Shown here in pieces: positions 1 through 7,604 of a stretch of 64,000 nucleotides of DNA. The translations under genes were made by a program, and so were the position numbers. The notes beneath the pieces are model-generated. The model made no database searches. It worked only from the letters and a program-made list of their open reading frames with translations, and was not told the origin of the DNA. Location of the stretch: NCBI RefSeq assembly GCF_003260265.1, contig NZ_QITQ01000017.1:1-64000 (forward strand). Direction: 5' to 3'. The stretch comes from Roseovarius amoyensis (GTDB taxonomy: Bacteria; Pseudomonadota; Alphaproteobacteria; Rhodobacterales; Rhodobacteraceae). Each line of letters starts with the position of its first letter. Within the stretch, counting starts at the first letter, position 1.

Positions 1-525
1 AAAATCACACCACGTGCCACAACAACGATCCCACGAAATCTACCGCTTCGCGATACAAAACGCCTTGTTTTGTTGACCTGCGCCAAACGAAATCCGGAAA
101 AATCAGCCGCGAACTGTCGAAGTTGGGCGCTAAGCACAAAAAATACAATCACCGCCTCTTGCCCAAACTTAAAAATATATAAGAATGGGGGGTCTATCAG
201 TCTTGGTGTAATATGATGTAATAACACATAAAATGCCGCCATTGACCGAATAACATCGAGGGATGCTCTTTGTGAAAAACTCAGCATCTTTTCAACTACT
301 TTCTCTTAACGTGAAAAGAACTCTGTTGCAAAAAATACTGAGAGTAAGAGTTCCGCTTTCCACGAGTGGCCTCTGACAGGGGCTCAGTAACACGTCCGTT
401 CGGCGCGGTATAGGTATCCAAAATAGCAACGCAGATCTGCAGCTCTGCCATTGGTTGATTAAAGCGTTCCATTGCGCAGAGGCTTGGCGGCAGGCGACGG
501 GAGTGGCAAGCCGGTTGTTGTCGGA
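1..525. other. AT-rich unassigned region at left edge
   Basis: This stretch is visibly richer in A/T than the rest of the window and has no convincing complete gene. In frame 3 an open stretch runs from the edge to a TAA at 180-182 and has a basic, lysine-rich end; it could be the tail of a gene that starts outside the window, but the minus strand is also open there. Around 310-325 the motif ctctgttgcaaaaaa resembles the terminal repeat of IS6-family elements (known ends contain CTGTTGCAAA). In related genomes rplS usually follows trmD; no rplS start is visible here. Confidence 0.35.
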
Positions 526-1296
526 TCAGCCCCCGCCCTCCTCACCGCCGTCCCTGCCCGCGAGCCAGGCGCGCCACAGGTCAGGGCGGCGTTCGCGGGT
601 CAGCGCCTCGGCCTGCGCCTGCCGCCATTCATTGATGCGCGCGTGATTGCCCGACAGCAGCACCTCGGGTATGGCATGGCCGCGCCATTCGGCCGGGCGG
701 GTATATTGCGGATGTTCCAGCAACCCAGCGGAAAAGCTTTCATCTTCGGTCGAGGCGGCATTGCCCAGTACCCCGGGCAACAGCCGCACCGTCGCGTCGA
801 TCATCGCCATCGCCGCGATCTCGCCACCTGTCAGGATGAAATCGCCAAGGCTGACCTCGCGCACGCCGAAATGGTCTATCACCCGTTCGTCGAGCCCCTC
901 GAAACGCCCGCAGATCAGCGTCACGCCGGGGCCGGCGGCCAGTTCCTGCGCCATGGCCTGGTCAAAGGGGCGGCCGCGAGGACTGGCATAGATCAGCGGC
1001 CTGCCGGCGGGGGCACCTGTCTGCGCCGCCTCGATCGCGCGGCCCATCACATCGGCGCGCAACACCATGCCCGCGCCGCCCCCGGCGGGGGTGTCATCGA
1101 CATTGCGGTGCCGGCCCTCGCCATGGGCGCGCAGATCGGTGGTCTGCAATTGCCACAGCCCCTCGGCCAGGGCGCGGCCTGTCAGGCTCTCGCTCAGCAG
1201 GCCTGGAAACGCCTTGGGGAAAAGCGTGATCACATGCGCCGACCATACCCCTGCGGGGGATGGCTGGCGGCCGGAGGGAGAGGGCCTGTCGGTCAT
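526..1296 (-). CDS. trmD: tRNA (guanine-N1)-methyltransferase TrmD
   Basis: This enzyme transfers a methyl group from SAM to N1 of G37 in tRNAs, preventing +1 frameshifting. The 256-residue protein carries the SPOUT trefoil-knot signatures: ICGRFEGLDERV at about 128-139, GDFILTGGE at about 151-159 and RLLPGVLG at about 171-178. A longer reading frame exists upstream, but the start at MTDRPS is preferred because the conserved core (VITLFPKAFPG) begins at residue 22. The N-terminus is some 20 residues longer than in E. coli TrmD and the C-terminus ends in a Gly/Glu tail. It is the last gene of the ffh-to-trmD operon, about 50 bases after rimM. Confidence 0.96.
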   Translation of the reverse strand: MTDRPSPSGRQPSPAGVWSAHVITLFPKAFPGLLSESLTGRALAEGLWQLQTTDLRAHGEGRHRNVDDTPAGGGAGMVLRADVMGRAIEAAQTGAPAGRPLIYASPRGRPFDQAMAQELAAGPGVTLICGRFEGLDERVIDHFGVREVSLGDFILTGGEIAAMAMIDATVRLLPGVLGNAASTEDESFSAGLLEHPQYTRPAEWRGHAIPEVLLSGNHARINEWRQAQAEALTRERRPDLWRAWLAGRDGGEEGGG

Positions 1297-1345
1297 GGAC
1301 AATGCAGATAGCCGGGGCAGGGCAGCCGCGCAAGCGCGCCACCGT

Positions 1346-1849
1346 TCAGAACAGCCCCTCTGGCGGGTCGGCGACGATGCGGCGCAGGGCCATGTCGACC
1401 GTCGGCACCGCCTCGTGGGTAAAGGGCAGCAGCACCGTTTCGCCGCCCTGCGGCACGGCGATTTCAAGCAGGTCCGAGGCGCCGTGATTGTGCACCGCCG
1501 TCACCTTGCCCAGCGGCGCCCCCCCGGCATCGAACACATCCATGCCGATCAGGTCAGCATGGTAAAATTCGTCCTCGTCCGGTTCGGGCAGGCGCGCGCG
1601 ATCGACATAAAGGCGGGTGCCGCGCAGGGCATCCGCCGTTTCCTTGTCAGGTATGCCGGACAGGCGGGCGACCAGCGCGTTGCCGGTCTGCCCGGTCAGC
1701 GTGACGTCAAAGCTGCGCTTGCCGTCCTCTGTTGCCAGCGGGCCATAGGTGGCGATGGCCTCGGGCTCGGCGGTAAAGCTTTTCAGCCGCACCTCGCCGC
1801 GCACGCCAAAGGCGCCGGCGATGGCGCCGACACAGACCTGCGCGCTCAT
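1346..1849 (-). CDS. rimM: Ribosome maturation factor RimM
   Basis: RimM assists assembly of the 30S head by binding S19 and 16S rRNA. The 167-residue protein has the N-terminal RimM barrel with the signature GAFGVRGEVRLKSF at about 12-25, and the C-terminal PRC-like barrel beginning near EFYHADLIGM with the family's DLLEI and LLPF segments. Length is normal. It lies between rpsP and trmD on the minus strand, the classical order, which supports co-transcription. Confidence 0.96.
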   Translation of the reverse strand: MSAQVCVGAIAGAFGVRGEVRLKSFTAEPEAIATYGPLATEDGKRSFDVTLTGQTGNALVARLSGIPDKETADALRGTRLYVDRARLPEPDEDEFYHADLIGMDVFDAGGAPLGKVTAVHNHGASDLLEIAVPQGGETVLLPFTHEAVPTVDMALRRIVADPPEGLF

Positions 1850-1945
1850 CTCAGCGCACCCCTTTGGGCGACGGCGCAGCGATCAGGTGCCGCGCCGTGC
1901 CGGTCGGGATATGGGAAACAGCCCGCATCGAGCCGATCCGCCCGC

Positions 1946-2359
1946 TTACGCCTCGCCGGCTTCTTCGGCGGGTGCTTCGGCAGGGGCCTCTTCGGCCGGA
2001 GCAGCGTCTGCCTCGGTGGCGGCGCGGGCTTTTTCAGCTTTTTCCTCGGCGCGGTCCTGGGCCTTCTTGCCGGGGACGGCCTTCTTGGGGTTGGAGCGTT
2101 CCTGTTTTTCGACCACGCCGGCGGCTTCGAGGAAGCGCGAGATGCGGTCGGTGGGCTGGGCGCCCTGGCCGAGCCAGTATTGCACGCGCTCGAGGTTCAT
2201 CTTGACGCGGTCTTCGCTGTCCTTGGGCAGAAGCGGGTTGTAGGTGCCCAGTTTCTCGATGAAGCGGCCGTCGCGCGGCATGCGGCTGTCAGCCGCGACG
2301 ATGCGGTAGAAGGGGCGTTTCTTGCTGCCGGCACGGGCAAGGCGGATTTTCATGGCCAT
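1946..2359 (-). CDS. rpsP: 30S ribosomal protein S16 with Ala/Glu-rich tail
   Basis: S16 is a small-subunit structural protein. The first 85 residues or so match the family closely ([19 protein letters not shown], the [15 protein letters not shown] segment and the [13 protein letters not shown] segment). The protein is 137 residues against 80-90 in most bacteria: from about residue 88 it continues into a lysine-rich and then Ala/Glu/Pro-rich tail. Such extensions are known in Rhodobacterales S16 proteins. Its likely ribosome-binding sequence is GGAGACAC, just upstream of the ATG. Confidence 0.97.
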   Translation of the reverse strand: MAMKIRLARAGSKKRPFYRIVAADSRMPRDGRFIEKLGTYNPLLPKDSEDRVKMNLERVQYWLGQGAQPTDRISRFLEAAGVVEKQERSNPKKAVPGKKAQDRAEEKAEKARAATEADAAPAEEAPAEAPAEEAGEA

Positions 2360-2408
2360 TTGGGTGTCTCCTTTTGAATGGCGTGCGGGTTGGCGGGATG
2401 GGCCAGCC

Positions 2409-2705
2409 CTATGACTGGTGCTTCTGGTGATGTCGGATCACCTCGGCGATGATGAAATTCAGGAACTTCCTGGCGAATTCGGGGTCGAGGTCGGCCTCTT
2501 TCGCCAGCGCTTCGAGCCGCTCGATCTGTTGCGCTTCGCGCGCGGGATCGGACGGCGGAAGATCGTGTTCGGCCTTGAGATGACCGACGGACTGGGTGTG
2601 CTTGAACCGCTCGCCCAGGGTGTAGACGAGAATCGCGTCGAGCCTGTCGATGCTCTCGCGGTGTTCCTTCAGCAGCTCTGCTTCGCGGGTGGTCGCATCA
2701 GTCAA
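2409..2705 (-). CDS. Chorismate mutase (AroQ class)
   Basis: This gene probably converts chorismate to prephenate for phenylalanine and tyrosine synthesis. The 98-residue all-helical protein shows the AroQ pattern: [20 protein letters not shown] in helix 1, [16 protein letters not shown] with the catalytic Arg/Lys positions, and a C-terminal [14 protein letters not shown] helix. The start is a TTG whose codon overlaps the end of the upstream acetyltransferase; AAAGGG lies about 7 bases before it, which supports this start. A free-standing mutase between ffh and rpsP is a common alphaproteobacterial arrangement. Confidence 0.9.
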   Translation of the reverse strand: MTDATTREAELLKEHRESIDRLDAILVYTLGERFKHTQSVGHLKAEHDLPPSDPAREAQQIERLEALAKEADLDPEFARKFLNFIIAEVIRHHQKHQS

Positions 2706-3309
2706 CGGGAAACCCTTTCGGCTTGAACAGCGGATCGCAGTAGTGGCTGATTTCCAGCTCGATGCCGTCGCGGATCTGGCCGGATTTCAGGCGCTCGGGG
2801 CTGGGGTGGCGATAGACCGCGTCATTGCCATCGATGTTGGCGGCGTTCGGGTCCTTGGCCGCACCCAGCCGTTCGGCCAGGCGGATCGAGTCAAGGTTCT
2901 TGGGGTCGATATAGCTGACTGCGCCGTCCCAGCCGAGTTTTTCGTAGAGATACTTGCGCACTGCGTGGGTCGCCTCGAGCGCATAGCCCTTGCCGGTCTT
3001 TTCCGGCCAGATGATCCAGGCGATCTCGCGTTCGGGCCATTTCGCCGGGAACCAGCCACCGGCCATGCCGCAGGTTTCCTGTGTGTCGCGTTCGTGGATC
3101 ATCCACATTCCATAGCCGCGAATGGCCCAGTGGCCGATCTCGGCCGCGTAGAGCATCCATGTCTCATAGGCATTCAGCGGCCCACCCATGAATCGCGACC
3201 GGTAGGAGGCGAAGGTCGCCTTGAAATCGGGATAGTCCTGCGGCTCGGGGCCGCGCAGCACCAGCCGGCGGGTTTCGATGACGGGGATCGAGGCGGCAGA
3301 TATCGACAT
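2698..3309 (-). CDS. GNAT acetyltransferase (RimJ/RimL type), third of three
   Basis: This protein is a predicted acetyl-CoA-dependent N-acetyltransferase with unknown substrate. The 203 residues follow the RimJ/RimL pattern: an N-terminal ETRRLVLRGPEPQDY strand-turn, GHWAIRGYGMW in the middle, a KGYALEATHAVRKYLYEKL acetyl-CoA loop and helix, and NLDSIRLAERLGA near the C-terminus. It extends beyond the catalytic core by about 35 residues. The start at MSISAAS is one base after the upstream GNAT's stop, so the two are probably translationally coupled. The stop overlaps the TTG start of chorismate mutase. Confidence 0.85.
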   Translation of the reverse strand: MSISAASIPVIETRRLVLRGPEPQDYPDFKATFASYRSRFMGGPLNAYETWMLYAAEIGHWAIRGYGMWMIHERDTQETCGMAGGWFPAKWPEREIAWIIWPEKTGKGYALEATHAVRKYLYEKLGWDGAVSYIDPKNLDSIRLAERLGAAKDPNAANIDGNDAVYRHPSPERLKSGQIRDGIELEISHYCDPLFKPKGFPVD

Positions 3310-3310
3310 C

Positions 3311-3865
3311 TCAGTCCTCTCCGCCTGTGGGGTGACGCCAAAGCTGGCAAGGCCGGCCAAGCACCGCGACCTCGCGTTCCAGCGCGCAGCCCAGCCGCTT
3401 GGCCAGCCGCACAGAGCGCACGTTGTCGGGCGAAATATAGGACATAGGCCTGACCATTCCCCAGTGTTGGGCGGCATGGTCGCGAGCCGCCAGCGCCGCC
3501 TGATAGGCCAGGCCGCGCCCCTCGAACCCGTCATAGATGTGCCACGCCAGTTCGGGTTCGTGCCAGCCATCGTTGAACATGACGCCGATGCGCCCGGCAA
3601 CCTGGCCGGTGGCGCGGTGTTCCGCGATCCACATGCCATAGCCGCGCAGGCTCCAATGCCCGATTGCCGCCAGAAAGGCCCGCCACGCATCCCACCGGCT
3701 TTGCGGGCCGCCGACGAAAGAGGCGCGCGGCGAGGCGCTGAAGGCGGCGAAGGGTTCGAAATCCGTTTCCCGATAGCCGCGCAGGACCAGCTCGGCGGTT
3801 TCGAGCACCGGCACACCCGAGGGCACACCCGAGGGCGCGGCAGAGGAGGCGGGCAGGGTGGTCAT
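3311..3865 (-). CDS. GNAT acetyltransferase (RimJ/RimL type), second of three
   Basis: This is a predicted GNAT-fold N-acetyltransferase of 184 residues. Visible family features are LETAELVLRGYRETDFE at the N-terminus, the shared GHWSLRGYGMW segment, GFEGRGLAYQAALAARDHA (acetyl-CoA pyrophosphate loop and helix) and NVRSVRLAKRLG. The N-terminal SGVPSGVP sequence is a short tandem repeat at both DNA and protein level. Its ATG overlaps the stop of the upstream GNAT by 4 bases. The substrate cannot be inferred. Confidence 0.85.
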   Translation of the reverse strand: MTTLPASSAAPSGVPSGVPVLETAELVLRGYRETDFEPFAAFSASPRASFVGGPQSRWDAWRAFLAAIGHWSLRGYGMWIAEHRATGQVAGRIGVMFNDGWHEPELAWHIYDGFEGRGLAYQAALAARDHAAQHWGMVRPMSYISPDNVRSVRLAKRLGCALEREVAVLGRPCQLWRHPTGGED

Positions 3866-4434
3866 GCATAGGCCTCGGGGTTGCCGTCGGCGTCGTCGAG
3901 GCCAAGGCCAAGCTCGTCCGGCCCGGGGTGGCGATAGAGCATATCCTCGCCCATGTGCACGTTTTGATAGCTGCGCTCGAACCGCGCGCCCAGCCGTTCG
4001 GCCAGCGCGACCGAGCGGTCGTTGCCCGGCACGATGTTGGAGGTCAGTGTTTCAAAGCCGAGATCCTGATAGGCCCAGGCGCGCGCCCTTTGCGCGCCCT
4101 CGGCCGCCAGGCCCTTGCCCTCGAACCCGTCGAACAGCGCCCAGCCAAGTTCCGGCTCGGGCCAGCCTTCGGGTGCCCAGATGCCGGTCAGGCCGCAGGG
4201 CTGGCCGGTCTCGCGCAACGCCATCGTGAAATAGCCGTACCCCCTGAGCGCCCAATGCCCGATATTCAATGCGAACCAGCGCCAGGCGGTCGGGCGGTCC
4301 TTTTCGGTGCCAAAGCCCCAGGACCGTTCCGGATCGGTCAGAAACGCGCATAGCGGATCGAAATCCGCAGGCTCGGGCGCGCGCAAGATCAGCCGGGCGG
4401 TTTCCAGCCGGGGTATGTCGAGGGCAAGCGTCAC
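3862..4434 (-). CDS. GNAT acetyltransferase (RimJ/RimL type), first of three
   Basis: This is the first of three tandem GNAT-family genes downstream of ffh. A start at a GTG (VTLALDIPRL) gives 190 residues and aligns with the starts of its two paralogues; a longer frame runs into ffh and is unlikely. Family features are LETARLILRAPEPADFD, GHWALRGYGYF, GFEGKGLAAEGAQRARAWA and NDRSVALAERLGA. The C-terminus ends with an acidic stretch. The GTG lies about 50 bases after the ffh stop. The start codon is the least certain part of this call. Confidence 0.8.
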   Translation of the reverse strand: MTLALDIPRLETARLILRAPEPADFDPLCAFLTDPERSWGFGTEKDRPTAWRWFALNIGHWALRGYGYFTMALRETGQPCGLTGIWAPEGWPEPELGWALFDGFEGKGLAAEGAQRARAWAYQDLGFETLTSNIVPGNDRSVALAERLGARFERSYQNVHMGEDMLYRHPGPDELGLGLDDADGNPEAYA

Positions 4435-4483
4435 CCGCGCGCCCCGCACGCCGCATCCGGGGTGTCGATGAGGGATGAGCGCA

Positions 4484-5974
4484 TCATTTCTTTTTTCCAA
4501 AGCCCGACAGGCCCGGGGGCAGGCCACCACCGCCGCCCAGCCCAGGCAGACCGCCGCCACCCATCTGGCGGGCAGCGCGTTCCAGCGCCTTGGGGTCCAT
4601 GCCGGCGGCCATTTCCTCGGGGTTGGGGCCGCCCTTGCCGAACATGCCCTTCATGGCCTGCTTAAGCATCCCGCCCTTGCCCATCTTCTTCATCACGTCA
4701 GCCATCTGCCGCTGCATCTTGAGCAGCTTGTTGAGTTCACTGACCTCCAGCCCGGCGCCTTTCGCGATGCGTTTCTTGCGGCTGGCCTGCAGGATCTTGG
4801 GGTTCGCGCGTTCCTTTTTCGTCATCGACTGGATCAGCGCGATCTGGCGGGCCAGCATGCGGTCGTCGATGCCGGCGCCTTCCATCTGCTTGGCCATCTT
4901 GCCCATGCCGGGCAACATGCCCATCAGCCCTTCCATGCCGCCCATCTTTTGCATCTGCTCAAGCTGCGCGCGCAGGTCGTTCATGTTGAACTGACCCTTT
5001 TGCAGGCGGCGCATCATGCGTTCGGCCTGTTCGGCCTCGATGGTTTCCTGGGCCTTTTCCACCAGCGCGACGATGTCGCCCATGCCCAGGATGCGCCCGG
5101 CGATGCGTTCCGGCTCGAAGGTTTCGAGCGCGTCCATCTTTTCGCCCAGGCCGACAAAGCGGATCGGCTTGCCGGTGATCGCCCGCATGGAAAGCGCCGC
5201 ACCGCCGCGCCCGTCGCCGTCCATTCGCGTCAGCACCACGCCGGTGACGCCGATCTTGTCGTCGAATTCGGTGGCGACGTTCACCGCGTCCTGCCCGGTC
5301 AGCCCGTCGACCACCAGCAGCGTTTCGCGCGGGTTGACCGCGTCGCGCACCGCCGCCGCCTGGGCGATCAGTTCGGCGTCGATGTGCAGCCGCCCGGCGG
5401 TGTCGAGCATGTAGACGTCATAGCCGCCCAGACTGGCCTGCGTCTTGGCGCGTTTGGCGATGGCGACCGGATCTTCGCCCTTGACGATGGGCAGCGTGTC
5501 CACCCCGATCTGGCGGCCGAGGATTTGGAGCTGTTCCATAGCCGCCGGGCGGTTGACGTCGAGCGAGGCCATCAACACCCGCTTGCCGTCGCGTTCGTTC
5601 AGCCGCTTGGCAAGCTTGGCCGTGGTCGTCGTCTTGCCCGACCCCTGCAGGCCGACCATCAGGATCGGCGCTGGCGGATTGTCGATCTTCAGTGCGCCGG
5701 GGTCGTCGTCGCCGGTCAGAGTGTCGACCAGAGCGTCATGGACGATCTTGACCACCTGCTGGCCCGGCTTGACCGATTTCAGCACCGACTGGCCGGTGGC
5801 CTGGTCCTGCACCTTCTTGATGAACTCACGCGCCACGGGCAGCGAAACGTCGGCCTCAAGCAGCGCGACGCGCACCTCGCGCAGCGCGGTCTTGACGTCG
5901 TCCTCTGACAGCGCGCCCTGGCGCGTCAGCCGGTCGAGGACGCCGGAAAGGCGTTCGGATAGGTTTTCGAACAT
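4484..5974 (-). CDS. ffh: Signal recognition particle protein Ffh
   Basis: Ffh is the GTPase that binds signal peptides together with SRP RNA and delivers ribosomes to FtsY at the membrane. The 496-residue protein has the N domain (residues 1-90), the G domain with G1 GLQGSGKTTTTAK at about 108-120, the DTAGR motif at about 191-195 and TRMDGDGRGG, and a methionine-rich M domain from about 330. The C-terminus is a long Gly/Pro/Met tail. The start at MFENLSERL fits the family; upstream lies GGAGG. It heads the operon that continues with three GNATs, and its leader holds a structured element at 6038-6139. Confidence 0.97.
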   Translation of the reverse strand: MFENLSERLSGVLDRLTRQGALSEDDVKTALREVRVALLEADVSLPVAREFIKKVQDQATGQSVLKSVKPGQQVVKIVHDALVDTLTGDDDPGALKIDNPPAPILMVGLQGSGKTTTTAKLAKRLNERDGKRVLMASLDVNRPAAMEQLQILGRQIGVDTLPIVKGEDPVAIAKRAKTQASLGGYDVYMLDTAGRLHIDAELIAQAAAVRDAVNPRETLLVVDGLTGQDAVNVATEFDDKIGVTGVVLTRMDGDGRGGAALSMRAITGKPIRFVGLGEKMDALETFEPERIAGRILGMGDIVALVEKAQETIEAEQAERMMRRLQKGQFNMNDLRAQLEQMQKMGGMEGLMGMLPGMGKMAKQMEGAGIDDRMLARQIALIQSMTKKERANPKILQASRKKRIAKGAGLEVSELNKLLKMQRQMADVMKKMGKGGMLKQAMKGMFGKGGPNPEEMAAGMDPKALERAARQMGGGGLPGLGGGGGLPPGLSGFGKKK

Positions 5975-6037
5975 GTCCGCGGCCTCCTTGCCCGGTTGCG
6001 CCTTGCCCATTCCAGATAGGAAGAGCATCTCATATCG

Positions 6038-6139
6038 TAAACGCCCCCACGGGCGAAACTCGCTGGTGGGGGTCGATCCCGGGCCCGATGCCCAAGGGAC
6101 CGGAAGACTTGGGGCTTCCGGGTTGATTGGGGGCGTTTA
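6038..6139. other. Structured leader element upstream of ffh
   Basis: A perfect 11-base inverted repeat (taaacgccccc at 6038-6048, gggggcgttta at 6129-6139) closes a 102-base block. Inside are two mutually exclusive stems: ccggaag 6100-6106 with cttccgg 6115-6121, and cccaag 6091-6096 with cttggg 6108-6113. A further pairing of cccccac near 6044-6050 with gtggggg at 6065-6071 would compete with the closing stem. It sits 64 bases from the ffh start on the ffh transcript side. The SRP RNA signature GGAAGGAAGCAGCC is absent, so this is not ffs. It may be a cis-regulatory leader or a small RNA; the function is unknown. Confidence 0.4.
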
Positions 6140-6228
6140 TGAGGGCGCAGGCCCCATGTCAAGTGCAGGGGCTTTCCCGGCCAGGCGAAGCGGCGGGCGG
6201 AAAAGAGCCCGGCGCGGTGGTGTGCAGG

Positions 6229-6545
6229 CTAGAAGTTCCGGCCGTCGATCCTTTGCACCTTGAGCGCGTCGAGGTCGATATCATCGAAGCAACGGACGTT
6301 ATCGCCACCATCTCGGCGCTGTCCGGCATGGTGCCGCGGGCAAAGGACTGAACCCCGCAGGCGGCGCAGAACAGGTGCCGGATCCTGCGGTCGTTGAACC
6401 GGTACTTGGTCAGGGCGTCGTCGCCTCGCGGCGGGCGGTAGGGGAACATCGTGCCGTCGCGCAGGGCATCGGCGCCTATCAGGGTGACGCCGCCGACGAC
6501 CAGCTTGGCGTGCATCACCTTGCCATCCGCGTCCGCGTCTGCCTC
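6229..6545 (-). pseudogene. Composite relic: VOC (PhnB-like) fragment joined to GFA C-terminus
   Basis: Reading on the minus strand, about 6545-6460 encodes KVMHAKLVVGGVTLIGADA, which looks like the middle of a PhnB-type VOC protein. It continues in frame into GDDALTKYRFN and RHLFCAACGVQSFARGT, the C-terminal half of a GFA (glutathione-dependent formaldehyde-activating) family protein with its second zinc-binding Cys pair. Near 6298-6302 one base appears missing; in the shifted frame the usual GFA ending VRCFDDIDLDALKVQRIDG follows to a TAG at 6229-6231. No start and no N-terminal Cys motifs remain, so this is a decayed fusion of two genes rather than a working enzyme. Confidence 0.6.
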
Positions 6546-6722
6546 CCTCAGACGGGTTACGGGCCGGGAACCTGGATGCGCTTCAGCCCCAGCTATTGGC
6601 GCTTCCTTCGATCGCGGTTCCGTGTTGATCGGGAGAAAGACCGTCTTGTGCCGTTGCGAACCGAACGGTAGGATTTGCCATAAAAGTGTTGAATTGCGCA
6701 CATGGCGCAACGGGGACAGAAC

Positions 6723-7604
6723 ATGGACAGTTGGGATGAAATCCGCACCGCCTATCACGTCGCCCGCGTTGGCACGGTCAGCGGCGCGGCGGATGTGCTG
6801 GGGGTGCACCACGCCACCGTCATCCGCCATATCGACGCGCTGGAGGAAAAGCTGGGCGTCAAGCTGTTCCAGCGTCACGCGCGCGGCTATACCCCCACCG
6901 AGGCGGGCGAGGACCTGTTGCGCGTGGCCCGCGCCACCGACGACCAGTTCAGCCAGTTGACCGGCCGGATCAGGGGGCGCGGCAACGACGTTTCGGGCGA
7001 ACTGGTGGTGACGTCGCTGGGCGGGCTGAGCCACCTGCTGGTGCCCGTGCTGGCCGATTTCCAGATCGAACATCCCGATATCGTGGTGCGGTTCCTGACC
7101 GGCGACCGCATCTTTCGGCTGGAATATGGCGAGGCGCATGTGGCGATCCGCGCCGGTAGCCCGCCCGAACAGCCCGACAACGTGGTGCAGCCGTTTTACC
7201 GGCAGAAAATCACGCTCTTTGCGTCAGAAAGCTATGCCGCCCGCCATGGCCTGCCGCAAAGCGAGGCCGACTATCCCCGCCATCGTTTCGTCAGCGCCGA
7301 CGACCCCAAGTCGCGTGCGCCCTTCGCCCGTTGGCTGCGCGAGGCGGTGCCGGCGGACTGCATCACATTCCGCAGCGGCGACGTACACGCCCAACGGCGC
7401 GCGATCCGTGCGGGCGCCGGCATTGGCTTCATGTCGCGGCTGCAGGCGGCCGAAATCGGCGGGCTGATCGAGGTCGCCCCCCCGAGAGAAGAGTGGTCGA
7501 CGCCGCTGTGGCTGGTCTCCCATATGGACCTGCACCGCACCACCAAGGTGCAGGCGTTCCTGTCTTTCCTGAAAAAGAGCGCCAGCCGCTGGGAGGAAAT
7601 ATGA
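6723..7604 (+). CDS. LysR-family transcriptional regulator
   Basis: This is a predicted DNA-binding regulator of 293 residues. The N-terminal winged helix-turn-helix spans about 1-60 (AYHVARVGTVSGAADVLGVH, then IDALEEKLGVKLFQRHARGY and TPTEAGEDLL), followed by a LysR-type effector domain. The start at MDSWDEIRT is preferred over one 21 bases upstream because GGGGACAG lies just before it. Its stop overlaps the next gene's ATG by 4 bases, so unlike most LysR genes it is co-oriented and coupled with its probable target, an EamA-family exporter. Confidence 0.88.
   Translation: MDSWDEIRTAYHVARVGTVSGAADVLGVHHATVIRHIDALEEKLGVKLFQRHARGYTPTEAGEDLLRVARATDDQFSQLTGRIRGRGNDVSGELVVTSLGGLSHLLVPVLADFQIEHPDIVVRFLTGDRIFRLEYGEAHVAIRAGSPPEQPDNVVQPFYRQKITLFASESYAARHGLPQSEADYPRHRFVSADDPKSRAPFARWLREAVPADCITFRSGDVHAQRRAIRAGAGIGFMSRLQAAEIGGLIEVAPPREEWSTPLWLVSHMDLHRTTKVQAFLSFLKKSASRWEEI

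Noticed and set aside
4475-5908. Long plus-strand open frame (477 codons) opposite ffh
   Set aside because: It is antisense to a strongly conserved gene, with low-complexity His/Gln/Leu-rich translation and no known motifs; typical shadow in high-GC DNA.
6038-6139. SRP RNA (ffs) or tRNA in the ffh leader
   Set aside because: The SRP consensus (GGAAGGAAGCAGCC) is absent, and no T-loop/anticodon arrangement of a tRNA can be folded; it was kept as an unnamed structured element.
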